Shown in pieces: positions 26,356-34,869 of a DNA stretch of 64,000 bases; the stretch's first letter is position 1; each line of letters starts with the position of its first letter. Made by a program: the position numbers and the translations under genes. Under the pieces are notes generated by a model. That model was not told the DNA's origin and ran no database searches. It was given only the letters and a program-made list of their open reading frames with translations. Origin of the DNA: Hyphomicrobium sp. D-2. GTDB lineage: Bacteria > Pseudomonadota > Alphaproteobacteria > Rhizobiales > Hyphomicrobiaceae. Location of the stretch: contig NZ_JARXLA010000008.1 in the NCBI RefSeq assembly GCF_029872155.1, positions 374,501 through 438,500 of the forward strand, written 5' to 3'.

Positions 26356-26883
26356 TCAATGCTGATGCGGCGGTTGCGGTTCTCGCAGCGTCGATGCCGC
26401 GATGTTCGAAGCCCAGGAGGCGCTGAAAGCGGGCTGGGTATTTTGAACCGCCTGTTGTTGCGGACGAAGTGGGCTCAACACTGTCCGCAGCTCTATCGCC
26501 ATTTGAAATGCTCTGGGTCCGGTCACCTGGCCAGATGCACGGCCAAAGGTGTGGTGCGTTGCTGACAGCGGCGGCCGCAGCAACCCCGGAGCAGCTCGGG
26601 TGGCGATAGTCTCATCGGGCAGCGTGCTCAACGCCGCCTGAAGCTTGTTGCGCAGGATTTCAAACCGGCGCGCGCGACGATGCAGGGCTGCACGGGAAAT
26701 CGTGCGCCGGCATGCATCGAGGAATGTTCTGTTGTCAGGGATGATCCGGTGCAGAGGGATCGGCTGGGACGCTGCCTGCCCGTCGCGGGCGTTGCGCTGG
26801 CCCCTGTTCCACGTGTCCGCTGCTGGCAAGCTGCCCGCCGTGCGCGTGAAACACTTCTGCATTGTCAGCTTGCAATCGGTCAT
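26356..26883 (-). CDS. Hypothetical protein
   Basis: I do not recognise this 175-residue product. It is polar and Ala/Arg/Gln/Pro-rich, has no signal peptide or membrane segment, and ends in a His-containing tail (PQPPHQH). A helical stretch around 65-95 (ISRAALHRRARRFEILRNKLQ) looks protein-like. Support for a real gene comes from the uninterrupted frame and from a T-tailed hairpin just downstream on the same strand. An internal ATG at codon 8 is an alternative start. The competing plus-strand frames are short. A non-coding or small-RNA transcript ending at the same hairpin is also possible. Confidence 0.4.
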   Translation of the reverse strand: MTDCKLTMQKCFTRTAGSLPAADTWNRGQRNARDGQAASQPIPLHRIIPDNRTFLDACRRTISRAALHRRARRFEILRNKLQAALSTLPDETIATRAAPGLLRPPLSATHHTFGRASGQVTGPRAFQMAIELRTVLSPLRPQQQAVQNTQPAFSASWASNIAASTLREPQPPHQH

Positions 26884-27054
26884 ATCGATTTTGATCGACC
26901 CATATCGCCCGGAACAGATCTCTTTTGCGATAATGCTGGAAAGTCAGAGGATTGCCAGAGCCAATGAAACCAGTCTGGAAAGATTGAGGCGCAATCGGCT
27001 GCAATTGTGGCGCAAATGCCAACACGCATTGTATGTCGCGCCGTCCTTTTAGGT

Positions 27055-27210
27055 AGCGCTGGCGACCGTGCTCCGCCCAGCCGGCCGCCAGCGCTGATTG
27101 GTGCGTGCTGCCCCGCTCGCCTCCCGCACCGTCATCCCGACGCAGGTCGGGATCCACGCCACTTCTTATAGCGCTCGGCGACTCCCGTTCCGGGAGCCGG
27201 CCGCCGAGCG
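27055..27210 (-). repeat. Mosaic hairpin repeat, copy 2 (inverted)
   Basis: Hairpin B (27055-27095, outer stem AGCGCTGGCG/CGCCAGCGCT) and hairpin A (27171-27210, outer stem CGCTCGGCG/CGCCGAGCG, inner stem CTCCCG/CGGGAG) are separated by a 75-bp spacer holding GTCATCCCGACGCAGGTCGG. The order and strand are reversed relative to copy 1, and the GGCCG-versus-A bulge is preserved in both hairpins. Confidence 0.9.
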
Positions 27211-27249
27211 AAAACGAAAGCGGCGCCCATCGTTATGATGGACGCCGCT
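27211..27249 (-). terminator. Terminator of the adenosine kinase-like gene
   Basis: On the minus strand AGCGGCG-CCATC pairs with GATGG-CGCCGCT across one mismatch, followed by TTTCGTTTTCG. It lies about 75 bp past the kinase stop and abuts mosaic repeat copy 2. Confidence 0.65.
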
Positions 27250-27325
27250 GATTGTCATGTTGGTCGGGTGGGATCGCCCCTTGCGGGCATCGGGCCAATG
27301 CGGGCCCCCCTGCTCTCAGTCATCC

Positions 27326-28327
27326 TCAGTCGGCGATCAGCCCTTCCTGCTTGGCGATCACGGAAAGCGCGCGCTCCGGCCGGGCGCCGATATGGCTGAT
27401 CACTTCCGATGCCGCGAGGCTGCCCAGACGTCCGCAGTCCGATAGCTTCAGCCCGCGCGTGTAGCCATAGAGGAAGCCCGCCGCGTAGAGGTCGCCGGCG
27501 CCGGTGGCATCCACCACCTTCTCAACCTTCATCGGCCGCACTTCCACGGTGTCAGAGCCGGTCACGATCAGCGAACCCGCTTCCGAGCGCGTCAGCACCG
27601 CGATCTCGCATTCGCCGCGTACCGCAGCCACTGCTTCATCGAAGCTGTTCACTTCGTAAAGCGCGGTGATCTCGGTCTCGTTGGCGAACAGGATATCGAT
27701 GCCGTCCTTCACCAGACGGCGGAAGTCGGCGCGATGGCGATCGACGCAGAAGGCGTCCGACAGCGACAGCGCGGTCTTGCGGCCTGCCTTCGCGGCAATT
27801 TCCGCAGCCTTGTAAAAAGCTTCCTTCGCCTCGGGCTTATCGAACAGATAGCCTTCAAGGTAGGTCACCTTCGAAGCCTCGATCAGCGCTGGATCGACTT
27901 CGGCGGCGCTTAGCTCAGTGCTGGCGCCCAGGAAGGTGTTCATCGTGCGCTCGCCATCCGGTGTCACCAGGATGAGGCACACGGCCGTGGGCAGACCGCT
28001 GACCGCAGGCCCGGTCTCGAAGGCAACGCCAGCGGAGCGGACATCATGCCAGAACACCTTGCCGAACTGATCATCTGCAACTCGGCCGATGAACGCCGCG
28101 CGACCGCCAAACGAGGCCAGGCCCGCAACCGTGTTTGCCGCCGAGCCACCGGAGCGTTCAATCGACGGTCCCATCAGCGCATAGAGTCGATCGGCTTCAT
28201 GGGCATCGATGAGCCGCATGAAACCCTTGGTCAGATCCTGCTTTGACAGAAAATCGTCGTCACAGCGTCCGATGATGTCGACAATAGCATTGCCGATGCC
28301 GACAACGTCGTAGCGTGTCTCTTGCAT
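27326..28327 (-). CDS. PfkB-family adenosine kinase-like sugar/nucleoside kinase
   Basis: A 333-residue ribokinase-fold enzyme. The N-terminal strand is YDVVGIGNAIVDIIG (about 5-19), SGGSAANTVAGLASFGG holds the substrate-lid region, and the catalytic anion-hole motif DATGAGDLYAAGFLYG lies at about 283-298. The closest family by pattern is the alphaproteobacterial adenosine kinase group, which phosphorylates adenosine to AMP, but other nucleosides or sugars cannot be excluded. The ATG at 28327 gives the family-typical start; the frame is open to 28396. It is downstream of holA on the same strand, after an 84-bp gap. Confidence 0.88.
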   Translation of the reverse strand: MQETRYDVVGIGNAIVDIIGRCDDDFLSKQDLTKGFMRLIDAHEADRLYALMGPSIERSGGSAANTVAGLASFGGRAAFIGRVADDQFGKVFWHDVRSAGVAFETGPAVSGLPTAVCLILVTPDGERTMNTFLGASTELSAAEVDPALIEASKVTYLEGYLFDKPEAKEAFYKAAEIAAKAGRKTALSLSDAFCVDRHRADFRRLVKDGIDILFANETEITALYEVNSFDEAVAAVRGECEIAVLTRSEAGSLIVTGSDTVEVRPMKVEKVVDATGAGDLYAAGFLYGYTRGLKLSDCGRLGSLAASEVISHIGARPERALSVIAKQEGLIAD

Positions 28328-28411
28328 GCGTCCCCCAAGTGTCTGGATCGGGCGCACTATAGGGCCGTGGCCGCGTCCGACAAGCCGTAGCGGCAACTTG
28401 ACCGAAAAAGT

Positions 28412-29464
28412 TTAGTGACGATGGGCAGTTAAGGGTCGCGTCGGCGCTCCGGGACGCGCCGTGGCGGCGAGAAACAGCAGCAGTTCCTCTGCTATCGCCT
28501 CTTCCAGCGACGAGGAAAGCCGCGCCGACCTGGCCGTCTTGGCGGTGCGCGCGAGTGCTGCGGTCAGCCGTTCGGAGTTCCACAACCGGCATTGCAGTCC
28601 AAGCGCGCCCTTCTGCTTGAAATGCACCGGCGGACGCTGCTGGCGAATGGCGTCGTCGAAGCTGGCGCCGGCATCAATCTGCGTGCGAATGCGATGTAGC
28701 CGCTGCAGATGGCGTTGCACGGCCAGAATGATCATCTGCGCGCTTTCGCCCGCCGCCATCGCCCGCGAAAACTCCGCCATGGCGGTTGCGGCGTCGCCGG
28801 AAACAGCGGCGTTCAGCGTGCGGTCGATCGCCATTTCCGAGGCATCGCCCACCACCGCTTCGATATCGGCGGCCTCGATTTCCCCCCGGCCCGCAGCATA
28901 AAGCGCCAGCTTCTCTATTTCGCCACGGGAAAGTGCGCGGTCCGCACCCATGCGGGCCAGCAGCATTTCGCGCGCGTCCGAGGTGATGGCAAGGCCGTGC
29001 GCCTTCAGCGTTTCGCGGATCAGGCCCTCCAGATCCGCCGCTTCGTCGCCATAGCAGGCAACAGCAGCCGCATGGGGCGATTTCTCGAACAGCGCACGCA
29101 TCGCGTCGGTGGGCTTCAGGTTGCCTGCTTCCACGATGAGATTGGCAGCCAGTGCGCCTTCGGCCAGCAACGGCTGCAGGCTTGCCGCGTTGATGCGCCG
29201 GCCCGCAGTGGCCCGCACAACCTTGGAGCCGCCAAACATCGGAATGGTTTGCAGCTCAACAATCAGACGGTCGGGATCGTTGTCGAGATCGGCGTCGTCC
29301 AGCCGGATGATTTCGCCCTGATCGCGCTTAGCAAATAGCTTTGCAAGCTGTGCCGCGCGCTCGGAAACAAGCCCGGCGTCCGTGCCATAGAACAGCACGG
29401 CCGGAACTTTAGGCCCTGGCGGATTGAGGAAGGACTGAGCTTGATGGGCCTTGATGGCGACCAT
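28412..29464 (-). CDS. holA: DNA polymerase III delta subunit
   Basis: Clamp-loader subunit that opens the beta clamp. About 350 residues. The start AVLFYGTDAGLVSERAAQLAKLF, the middle NLIVEAGNLKPTDAMRALFEKS and the helical C-terminal segment AQMIILAVQRHLQRLHRIR fit HolA; the AAA+ domain is degenerate, as expected for delta. Starts at 29470 (GTG) or 29464 (ATG) are both possible. In Rhizobiales leuS-lptE-holA form one unit. Here lptE and holA are 359 bp apart because mosaic repeat copy 3 sits between them. Confidence 0.9.
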   Translation of the reverse strand: MVAIKAHQAQSFLNPPGPKVPAVLFYGTDAGLVSERAAQLAKLFAKRDQGEIIRLDDADLDNDPDRLIVELQTIPMFGGSKVVRATAGRRINAASLQPLLAEGALAANLIVEAGNLKPTDAMRALFEKSPHAAAVACYGDEAADLEGLIRETLKAHGLAITSDAREMLLARMGADRALSRGEIEKLALYAAGRGEIEAADIEAVVGDASEMAIDRTLNAAVSGDAATAMAEFSRAMAAGESAQMIILAVQRHLQRLHRIRTQIDAGASFDDAIRQQRPPVHFKQKGALGLQCRLWNSERLTAALARTAKTARSARLSSSLEEAIAEELLLFLAATARPGAPTRPLTAHRH

Positions 29465-29823
29465 GGGCACCGCACTAACGATTTGCGTCCGACGAAGTAC
29501 GTCAGAACTTCAAAGGCCTTCTAGCGCATTTCAGTGTTTGATTGAACGCATCGTCAGCTGCCGAGCCATCTTGTCGGCGACGGATTCTTACGCGCTCGGC
29601 GGCCGGCTCTCCGCAGGAGAGTCGCCGAGCGCCAACTAAAGCCGGCGTGGTTCCCGATCTACGTCGGGATGACGGCGCAGGAGGTACCGCGGTGCACCAC
29701 GCACCAATCAGCGCTGGCGGCCGGCTGTGCGGAGCGCAGTCGCCAGCGTAACAAATAATCACGGCCGGCTCTCCGCAGGAGAGTCGCCGAGCGCCACTAC
29801 AACCAGCGCCACTAAAACTTCAA
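29465..29823. other. 359-bp gap between holA and lptE occupied by a mosaic repeat
   Basis: Apart from about 110 bp next to holA with no recognised signal, the gap consists of mosaic hairpin repeat copy 3. It separates two genes that are normally adjacent in a leuS-lptE-holA operon. Confidence 0.8.
29592..29795 (+). repeat. Mosaic hairpin repeat, copy 3
   Basis: Hairpin A (29592-29632) has the outer stem GCGCTCGGCG/CGCCGAGCGC and the inner stem CTCTCC/GGAGAG. A 77-bp spacer carries CCCGATCTACGTCGGGATGACG. Hairpin B (29710-29748) has the inner stem CTGTGC/GCGCAG. A partial third A-type hairpin lies at 29764-29795. The order is the same as in copy 1. Confidence 0.9.
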
Positions 29824-30363
29824 TCAGGCGTTGCCGGACAGGAAGGCCGCGACGCGGCCCTTAAGCTCGTCACCGACGGTCTTGGCGGCGCGATTTTCAG
29901 CATCGACGCGTGCGCGGGTGTTGGCGAATACGCTCTCGAAGCGCTGGAATGCAGCACGGCCGAAGCTCTGTCCCTGCAGTGCCACCGAATTGTCGGCGAG
30001 ACGGACAAGGCGGAACGTCGTGTTGAGATTGTAGACGCTGCCTGAGGAGTTGCCGTCCACCTGCACCAGCGTGGGCGTGATCGATTCCTGGATCACGACT
30101 TCAAGCCGATAAACCGGCTGGGCCTGATGACCACCGCCGGTCGACTGATAGATCAGCTCGTTGCGCAGGCGCTGACCAACGCGCCCCGGAATGGGCGCGA
30201 TCTCAAGTTCAGCAAGTCTCTCGTTGACTTCCGGGCCGCCGGTGATGGCGCTGGAAGCGTACATCGGACGGAATCCGGTATCGCCGCAGGCTGTCAGCAG
30301 CATGGATGCCGCAGCACACGCCAACGCAACCCGGATCATCCCTCGGTGGCTAGCGGCCCACAT
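29824..30363 (-). CDS. lptE: LPS-assembly lipoprotein LptE
   Basis: Outer-membrane lipoprotein that plugs the LptD translocon. The 179-residue protein has a lipoprotein signal peptide with lipobox MLLTAC (Cys26), then GFRPMY, the typical LptE start of the mature region, and a beta-rich body with QRLRNELIYQ, YRLEVVIQES and FRLVRLADNSVALQGQSFG. The ATG at 30363 is preceded by AGGGG at good spacing; a second ATG at 30339 is also possible. It follows leuS by 43 bp on the same strand, the conserved arrangement. Confidence 0.9.
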   Translation of the reverse strand: MWAASHRGMIRVALACAAASMLLTACGDTGFRPMYASSAITGGPEVNERLAELEIAPIPGRVGQRLRNELIYQSTGGGHQAQPVYRLEVVIQESITPTLVQVDGNSSGSVYNLNTTFRLVRLADNSVALQGQSFGRAAFQRFESVFANTRARVDAENRAAKTVGDELKGRVAAFLSGNA

Positions 30364-30406
30364 CGCCCGCCCCTCGCGCTACGGCGTCAGTCGACAAAAT
30401 TAGGCA

Positions 30407-33031
30407 TCAGCCGACGACATTTACAATTTTCTGCGGCACAACGATGACCTTCTTGACCGGACGGCCTTCGAGCGCGCGCTGCACCGTCTCCAACTGGAGA
30501 GCCGCAGCCTCGATCTCAGCCTTGTCGGCCGTTCTGGCAATCGCAAGTTCGTCCCGCCGCTTGCCATTCACCTGTACGGCAATGACGATCGTATCGTCAA
30601 CGAGCAACGCCGGGTCGGCCTCGGGCCACGCCTTATTGGCCAGCAGTGTGTTGTATCCAAGTCGCGCCCAGCTTTCTTCCGCCAGATGCGGCATCATCGG
30701 GCCGATCATCTGCACCATAAATTCCAGTGCCTCGCGCTGCGCCCAGGCCATGTCGGCGCCGGTCTTTGTCAGCGCAGAGCCGAGAACGTTCGCGAATTCA
30801 TAGATTTGAGCGACGGCCACGTTGAAGCGCAGGCCTTCGATGGAGCTGGCAACCTGCGTCAGCGCCTTGTGGCTCGCCCGGCGCAGCGCCACTGCGTCAG
30901 CACCCATTTCAGACGGTTGCGGCGCACCCTTTTCCGCAACCTTCTCGGCACCCTGATCGACCAGGCGCCAGATGCGCTGCACGAACCGGCGTGCGCCATC
31001 GACGCCCACATCGGTGTAGGTGACATCGCGTTCCGGTGGGCTGTCCGATAGCACGAACCAGCGCGCAACGTCGGCGCCATAACGGGTGACGAACTCGTCG
31101 AGGTCGATGGTGTTCTTACGCGACTTCGACATCTTCTCGATCGGGCCGATCGTAACCGGCTCGCCGGTCGCGATCTCGACCGCCTTGCGGGCGGAACCCT
31201 CGCCATCGATCCGCACCTGGCCGGGCTGCAGCCAGCCGCCGTGGCGAGACTTGTAGGTCTCGTGCGTGACCATGCCCTGCGTGAACAGCGCGGCGAACGG
31301 CTCGCGGGTGTTGTCCGCCAGCTTCAGATGGCCGGTGTCGCACAGCGCGCGGGTGAAGAAGCGCGAATACAGCAGATGCAGGATCGCATGCTCGATACCG
31401 CCGATGTACTGATCAACCGACATCCAGTAGGCCGCCGCGTCCTTGTCGACCGGCGTTTTCGCGTGCGGAGCGGTGAAGCGCACGAAATACCACGATGAAT
31501 CGACAAACGTGTCCATCGTGTCGGTTTCGCGCCGCGCCTTGCCACCGCACGAGGGGCAGGTCGTGTGCTTCCAGGTCGGGTGGCGGTCCAGTGGATTGCC
31601 CGGCTTGTCGAAGGTTGCATCCTTCGGCAGCTCCACCGGCAGATCCTTGTCCGGCACCGGAACGATGCCGCAGGTCTCGCAATGGACGACCGGGATCGGA
31701 CAGCCCCAATAGCGCTGACGCGAAACACCCCAGTCGCGCAGACGGTAGTTCACCTTGCGCGTGCCCGTGGCCTTGCCTGCCAGCTTGGCCTGCTCCAGCC
31801 GCTTGGCAACTTCGGCAAACGCCTCTTCGGTCGTCATGCCGTCGAGGAACGATGAATTGATCATCGTGCCGTCTTCGTCATAGGCCTTGTCGGTGATCTC
31901 GAACCTCGCCGCGTCCTTGCCCGGCGGCAGGATCACCGGCTTGAACGGCAGACCATATTTGCGAGCAAAATCAAGGTCGCGCTGGTCGCCGGAGGGGCAA
32001 CCGAAGATCGCGCCGGTGCCATAGTCCATCAGCACGAAGTTGGCGACGTAGACCGGCAGCGTCCAGCTGTCATCCAGCGGATGCACCGCGCGGATGCCGG
32101 TGTCGAAGCCCTGCTTCTCAGCCGTTTCGAGATCCGCGACGGAGGTGCCCATGCGGCGGCATTCCTCGCAGAACGCCTCAAGCTTCGGATTGTTAGCCGC
32201 TGCTGCCTTGGCCAGCGGATGGTCCGCCGATACCGCCAGGAACGAAGCGCCGAACAGCGTGTCGGGGCGCGTGGTGTAAACCTCAACCTCGCCGTGGTTC
32301 TCAGGCGCCGTCGCCCCATCCAGCGCAAACCGCACCAGCATGCCTTCCGAACGGCCGATCCAGTTCGCCTGCATCAGGCGCACCTTCTCCGGCCATTTGT
32401 CGAGCGCGTTCAGCGCATCGAGCAGTTCGTCGGCGTAGGCGGTGATCTTGAAGAACCACTGCGTTAGCTCGCGCTGCTCCACCAGCGCGCCGGAGCGCCA
32501 GCCGCGGCCATCGATCACCTGCTCGTTGGCCAGCACGGTGTGATCCACCGGATCCCAGTTGACCTTCGAGGACTTGCGATACGCCAGCCCCTTCTTGAGC
32601 ATGTCCAGGAACAGCTTCTGCTGATGCTGGTAGTAATCCGGCGAGCAGGTCGCGATCTCGCGTGACCAGTCCAGCGAAAAGCCCATCGACTTCAGCTGCC
32701 GGCGCATGGTGGCGATGTTCTCGTAGGTCCACTCAGCCGGATGCACCTTGCGTTCCATGGCGGCGTTTTCGGCCGGCATGCCGAATGCGTCCCAGCCCAT
32801 GGGGTGCAGCACATTGAAGCCCTTCGCGCGCTTGTAGCGTGCGAACACGTCGCCCATGGTGTACTTGCGCGAGTGGCCAACATGGATGCGCCCCGAAGGA
32901 TACGGGAACATCTCAAGCACGTAGCACTTGGGCAGGCCTTCCTTTTCGGAGGCGCGGAAGATGCCTTCCTTGTCCCAGGCTTCCTGCCAGTGTTTCTCAC
33001 GCGCGGGCGCGTCGTAGCTCTGATTGGCCAT
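30407..33031 (-). CDS. leuS: Leucyl-tRNA synthetase
   Basis: Class I synthetase charging tRNA-Leu. The 874-residue length is typical. The HIGH-type motif HVGH is at 50-53 inside [14 protein letters not shown]. The editing domain includes the CP1 region [14 protein letters not shown], the zinc-ribbon-like CETCGIVP and [11 protein letters not shown] are present, [10 protein letters not shown] and the KMSKS loop [15 protein letters not shown] follow, and the C-terminal anticodon-binding domain ends [15 protein letters not shown]. It is divergent from yggS with 79 bp between. Confidence 0.98.
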   Translation of the reverse strand: MANQSYDAPAREKHWQEAWDKEGIFRASEKEGLPKCYVLEMFPYPSGRIHVGHSRKYTMGDVFARYKRAKGFNVLHPMGWDAFGMPAENAAMERKVHPAEWTYENIATMRRQLKSMGFSLDWSREIATCSPDYYQHQQKLFLDMLKKGLAYRKSSKVNWDPVDHTVLANEQVIDGRGWRSGALVEQRELTQWFFKITAYADELLDALNALDKWPEKVRLMQANWIGRSEGMLVRFALDGATAPENHGEVEVYTTRPDTLFGASFLAVSADHPLAKAAAANNPKLEAFCEECRRMGTSVADLETAEKQGFDTGIRAVHPLDDSWTLPVYVANFVLMDYGTGAIFGCPSGDQRDLDFARKYGLPFKPVILPPGKDAARFEITDKAYDEDGTMINSSFLDGMTTEEAFAEVAKRLEQAKLAGKATGTRKVNYRLRDWGVSRQRYWGCPIPVVHCETCGIVPVPDKDLPVELPKDATFDKPGNPLDRHPTWKHTTCPSCGGKARRETDTMDTFVDSSWYFVRFTAPHAKTPVDKDAAAYWMSVDQYIGGIEHAILHLLYSRFFTRALCDTGHLKLADNTREPFAALFTQGMVTHETYKSRHGGWLQPGQVRIDGEGSARKAVEIATGEPVTIGPIEKMSKSRKNTIDLDEFVTRYGADVARWFVLSDSPPERDVTYTDVGVDGARRFVQRIWRLVDQGAEKVAEKGAPQPSEMGADAVALRRASHKALTQVASSIEGLRFNVAVAQIYEFANVLGSALTKTGADMAWAQREALEFMVQMIGPMMPHLAEESWARLGYNTLLANKAWPEADPALLVDDTIVIAVQVNGKRRDELAIARTADKAEIEAAALQLETVQRALEGRPVKKVIVVPQKIVNVVG

Positions 33032-33110
33032 ACGGCATCAAACTTTCAGGATTTAGCAGCTTTGAGCGGCGTAATGAGCCTTAAAGCATCATTGGGGTCA
33101 AGGCGGTCGG

Positions 33111-33800
33111 ATGACACCTGAGGCTGAAATACAAAAAGGACCGGTCGCAAGACTGGCGGAAATCGAGGCGGAAATCGCCGCCGCGGCTGAGGAAGCGGGC
33201 CGAAAGCCTGCGGATGTGCAGCTTATAGCGGTGTCGAAAACGTTCGACGGTCCGGAAATCAAACCGGTTCTGGAGGCCGGTCAGCGCCGCTTCGGCGAAA
33301 ACCGGGTGCAGGAGGCGGCTGGCAAATGGCCCGCGCTGCGGCAGCAGTTCCCCGATGTGGAGCTGCATCTCATCGGTCCGCTGCAATCTAATAAAACCCG
33401 TGAGGCGGTCGAGCTGTTCGATGCGATCCATTCCATCGATCGGCCCAAGATCGCGCGCGCCATCGCCGAGGAAATGACGAAGCAGGGCCGCAAGTTGAAG
33501 CTGTTTGTGCAGGTGAATACGGGCGAGGAAGCCCAGAAGGCCGGCGTTCCCGCCTCGCGAGCTGCCCGCACTGCTGGCGCTGTGCCGGGACGAGCTGGAG
33601 CTCACCATCGACGGCCTGATGTGCATTCCTCCCGTAGATGAGGAACCGGCCATCCACTTTGCTTTCCTCGCCAAGCTTGCGGTCGAGAATGGCGTCGCGG
33701 AGCTCTCCATGGGCATGAGCGACGACTTCGCTACTGCGGTCGCGTTCGGAGCCACCCAATGTGCGTGTCGGCAGCGCCATTTTCGGCGGGCGCAGCTGAA
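33111..33800 (+). pseudogene. yggS: PLP homeostasis protein YggS, with three single-base insertions
   Basis: The YggS/PLPBP family binds pyridoxal phosphate and buffers PLP. The first part contains VQLIAVSKTFDG (PLP-lysine segment), FGENRVQEA, ELHLIGPLQSNK and FVQVNTGEEAQKAG. It then drifts out of frame near 33550. The next frame gives RELPALLALCRDELELTIDG, LMCIPPVDEE and SMGMSDDFATAVAFGAT, a further shift at about 33758 gives HVRVGSAIF, and a TTTTT run at 33780-33784 hides the last shift before GGRS and the stop at 33798. Three +1 insertions sum to +3, so the natural stop is in the original frame. That pattern suggests sequence errors in an intact 229-residue gene. Confidence 0.85.
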
Positions 33801-33957
33801 GCTCGCGGCACGGCCGAATCGGGCGGCGCGCCATCCGCAGCGTGCCGCCATCACGACTTCCAGAGTTTTCCATAGCGATTTCAGCGCACGCGCCGCGGTC
33901 ATGCATATCCAATGCTAGGCTGCTGCAACCTGATTCGCATGAAGCCGGAGGCCGATG

Positions 33958-34869
33958 ATGACCGCAGCCGCAGCCCGCGCAGAGGCTCGCGCCAATACCG
34001 CCGCCGCCAACGCCGCAGCGGCGGATGCAGCGGCTGACGCCCGCGCGGAAGTCGTGACGAAAGTGCCCGGCGTCTCTGAGGCAACAGCCGCTAGGGCGAC
34101 GCGCAACGGTTACTATCATTTCATGGTCGATGTCTGGATCACCGAACTTCAATGCGATCGAGTTCGGCGTCTACAAGCACACGCGCAATCGCGCCAAGTC
34201 GCGCCAGTTCACCACTGACATGGGGACATCTTCGCCGAGGTGACCAGAAGGCGGTGGAGCGCACCGGCCTGATCGGCTATCGCGAAGAAACCTGGAAGAA
34301 AGCTCAGACCAAAGACAAGCGTCTCGTGTTCGAAGATGTTCACCGATACGCTGAACTGGCGCGCAACGATGGATCTGATGCTCGGGCGATCGATGCAGCA
34401 GACGATCGCGGCGCGTGGAACGCCGGTGATGGTCTATGCCATCAACACCGATCGCGACGATTTCGTTGTTTATCTGGAGCGGTCAGCTAACAAGTGGCCG
34501 TTCATGCCCGAGCACTTCGGCTTCTTTATTCCGGGGCCTGATGGTCAGCCGGTGTTCTATCGCTTGAAGCGTCACTTCATCAACCTGGGCGGCGATTACA
34601 CGCTTTACGACGAGCACGACAACAAGGTCGGCATGGTCGACGGCAAGGTGTTTTCAATCGGCGGCAAATGGAAGTGCAAGGTGCGCATCGAGCATGCCGA
34701 TCGCCGTCTTTTGACAGTGCTGCAGATGTTCGCTGCGATGCAGGTTTTCAATGGCGAAAGCCGCCGTTACCTGCGCCGTCTGTGGCGCATGGTGCGCCGT
34801 GGCAAGACCGCCATCGTGCTCGATCCGCAGGAGCTGGATCTCTACAAGAACCCTCGCCGCCTGCGTTAG
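33958..34869 (+). pseudogene. Unknown protein with net-zero frameshifts (possible LURP-one/tubby-like fold)
   Basis: A start at 33958 follows GGAGG. The reading moves between frames but stays protein-like: an Ala-rich helix (about 1-35), then GYYHFMVDVWIT, NFNAIEFGVYKHTRNRAKSR, GDIFAEVT, KAVERTGLIGYREETWKKAQ and, from 34336 to 34869, an intact 178-residue part with TPVMVYAINTDRDDFVVYL, YTLYDEHDNKVGMVDGKVFS and WKCKVRIEHADRRLL. The shifts (+1 near 34144, -1 near 34223, -1 near 34246, +1 near 34338) sum to zero. The DEHDNKVGMVDGKVFS pattern resembles tubby-like/LURP-one domains, but I am not sure; the function is unknown. Confidence 0.6.

Larger units (their letters stand above)
26884..27325. 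other. 442-bp intergenic region with mosaic repeat and terminator
   Basis: About 170 bp with no recognised signal come first, then mosaic hairpin repeat copy 2, then a terminator-like hairpin for the adenosine kinase gene on the minus strand. No gene was found. Confidence 0.75.

Noticed and set aside
33540-34345. True pseudogenes yggS and neighbour
   Set aside because: Protein remains conserved on both sides of each indel and the shifts cancel; sequence error is more likely, so I marked them as disrupted but did not conclude loss of function.
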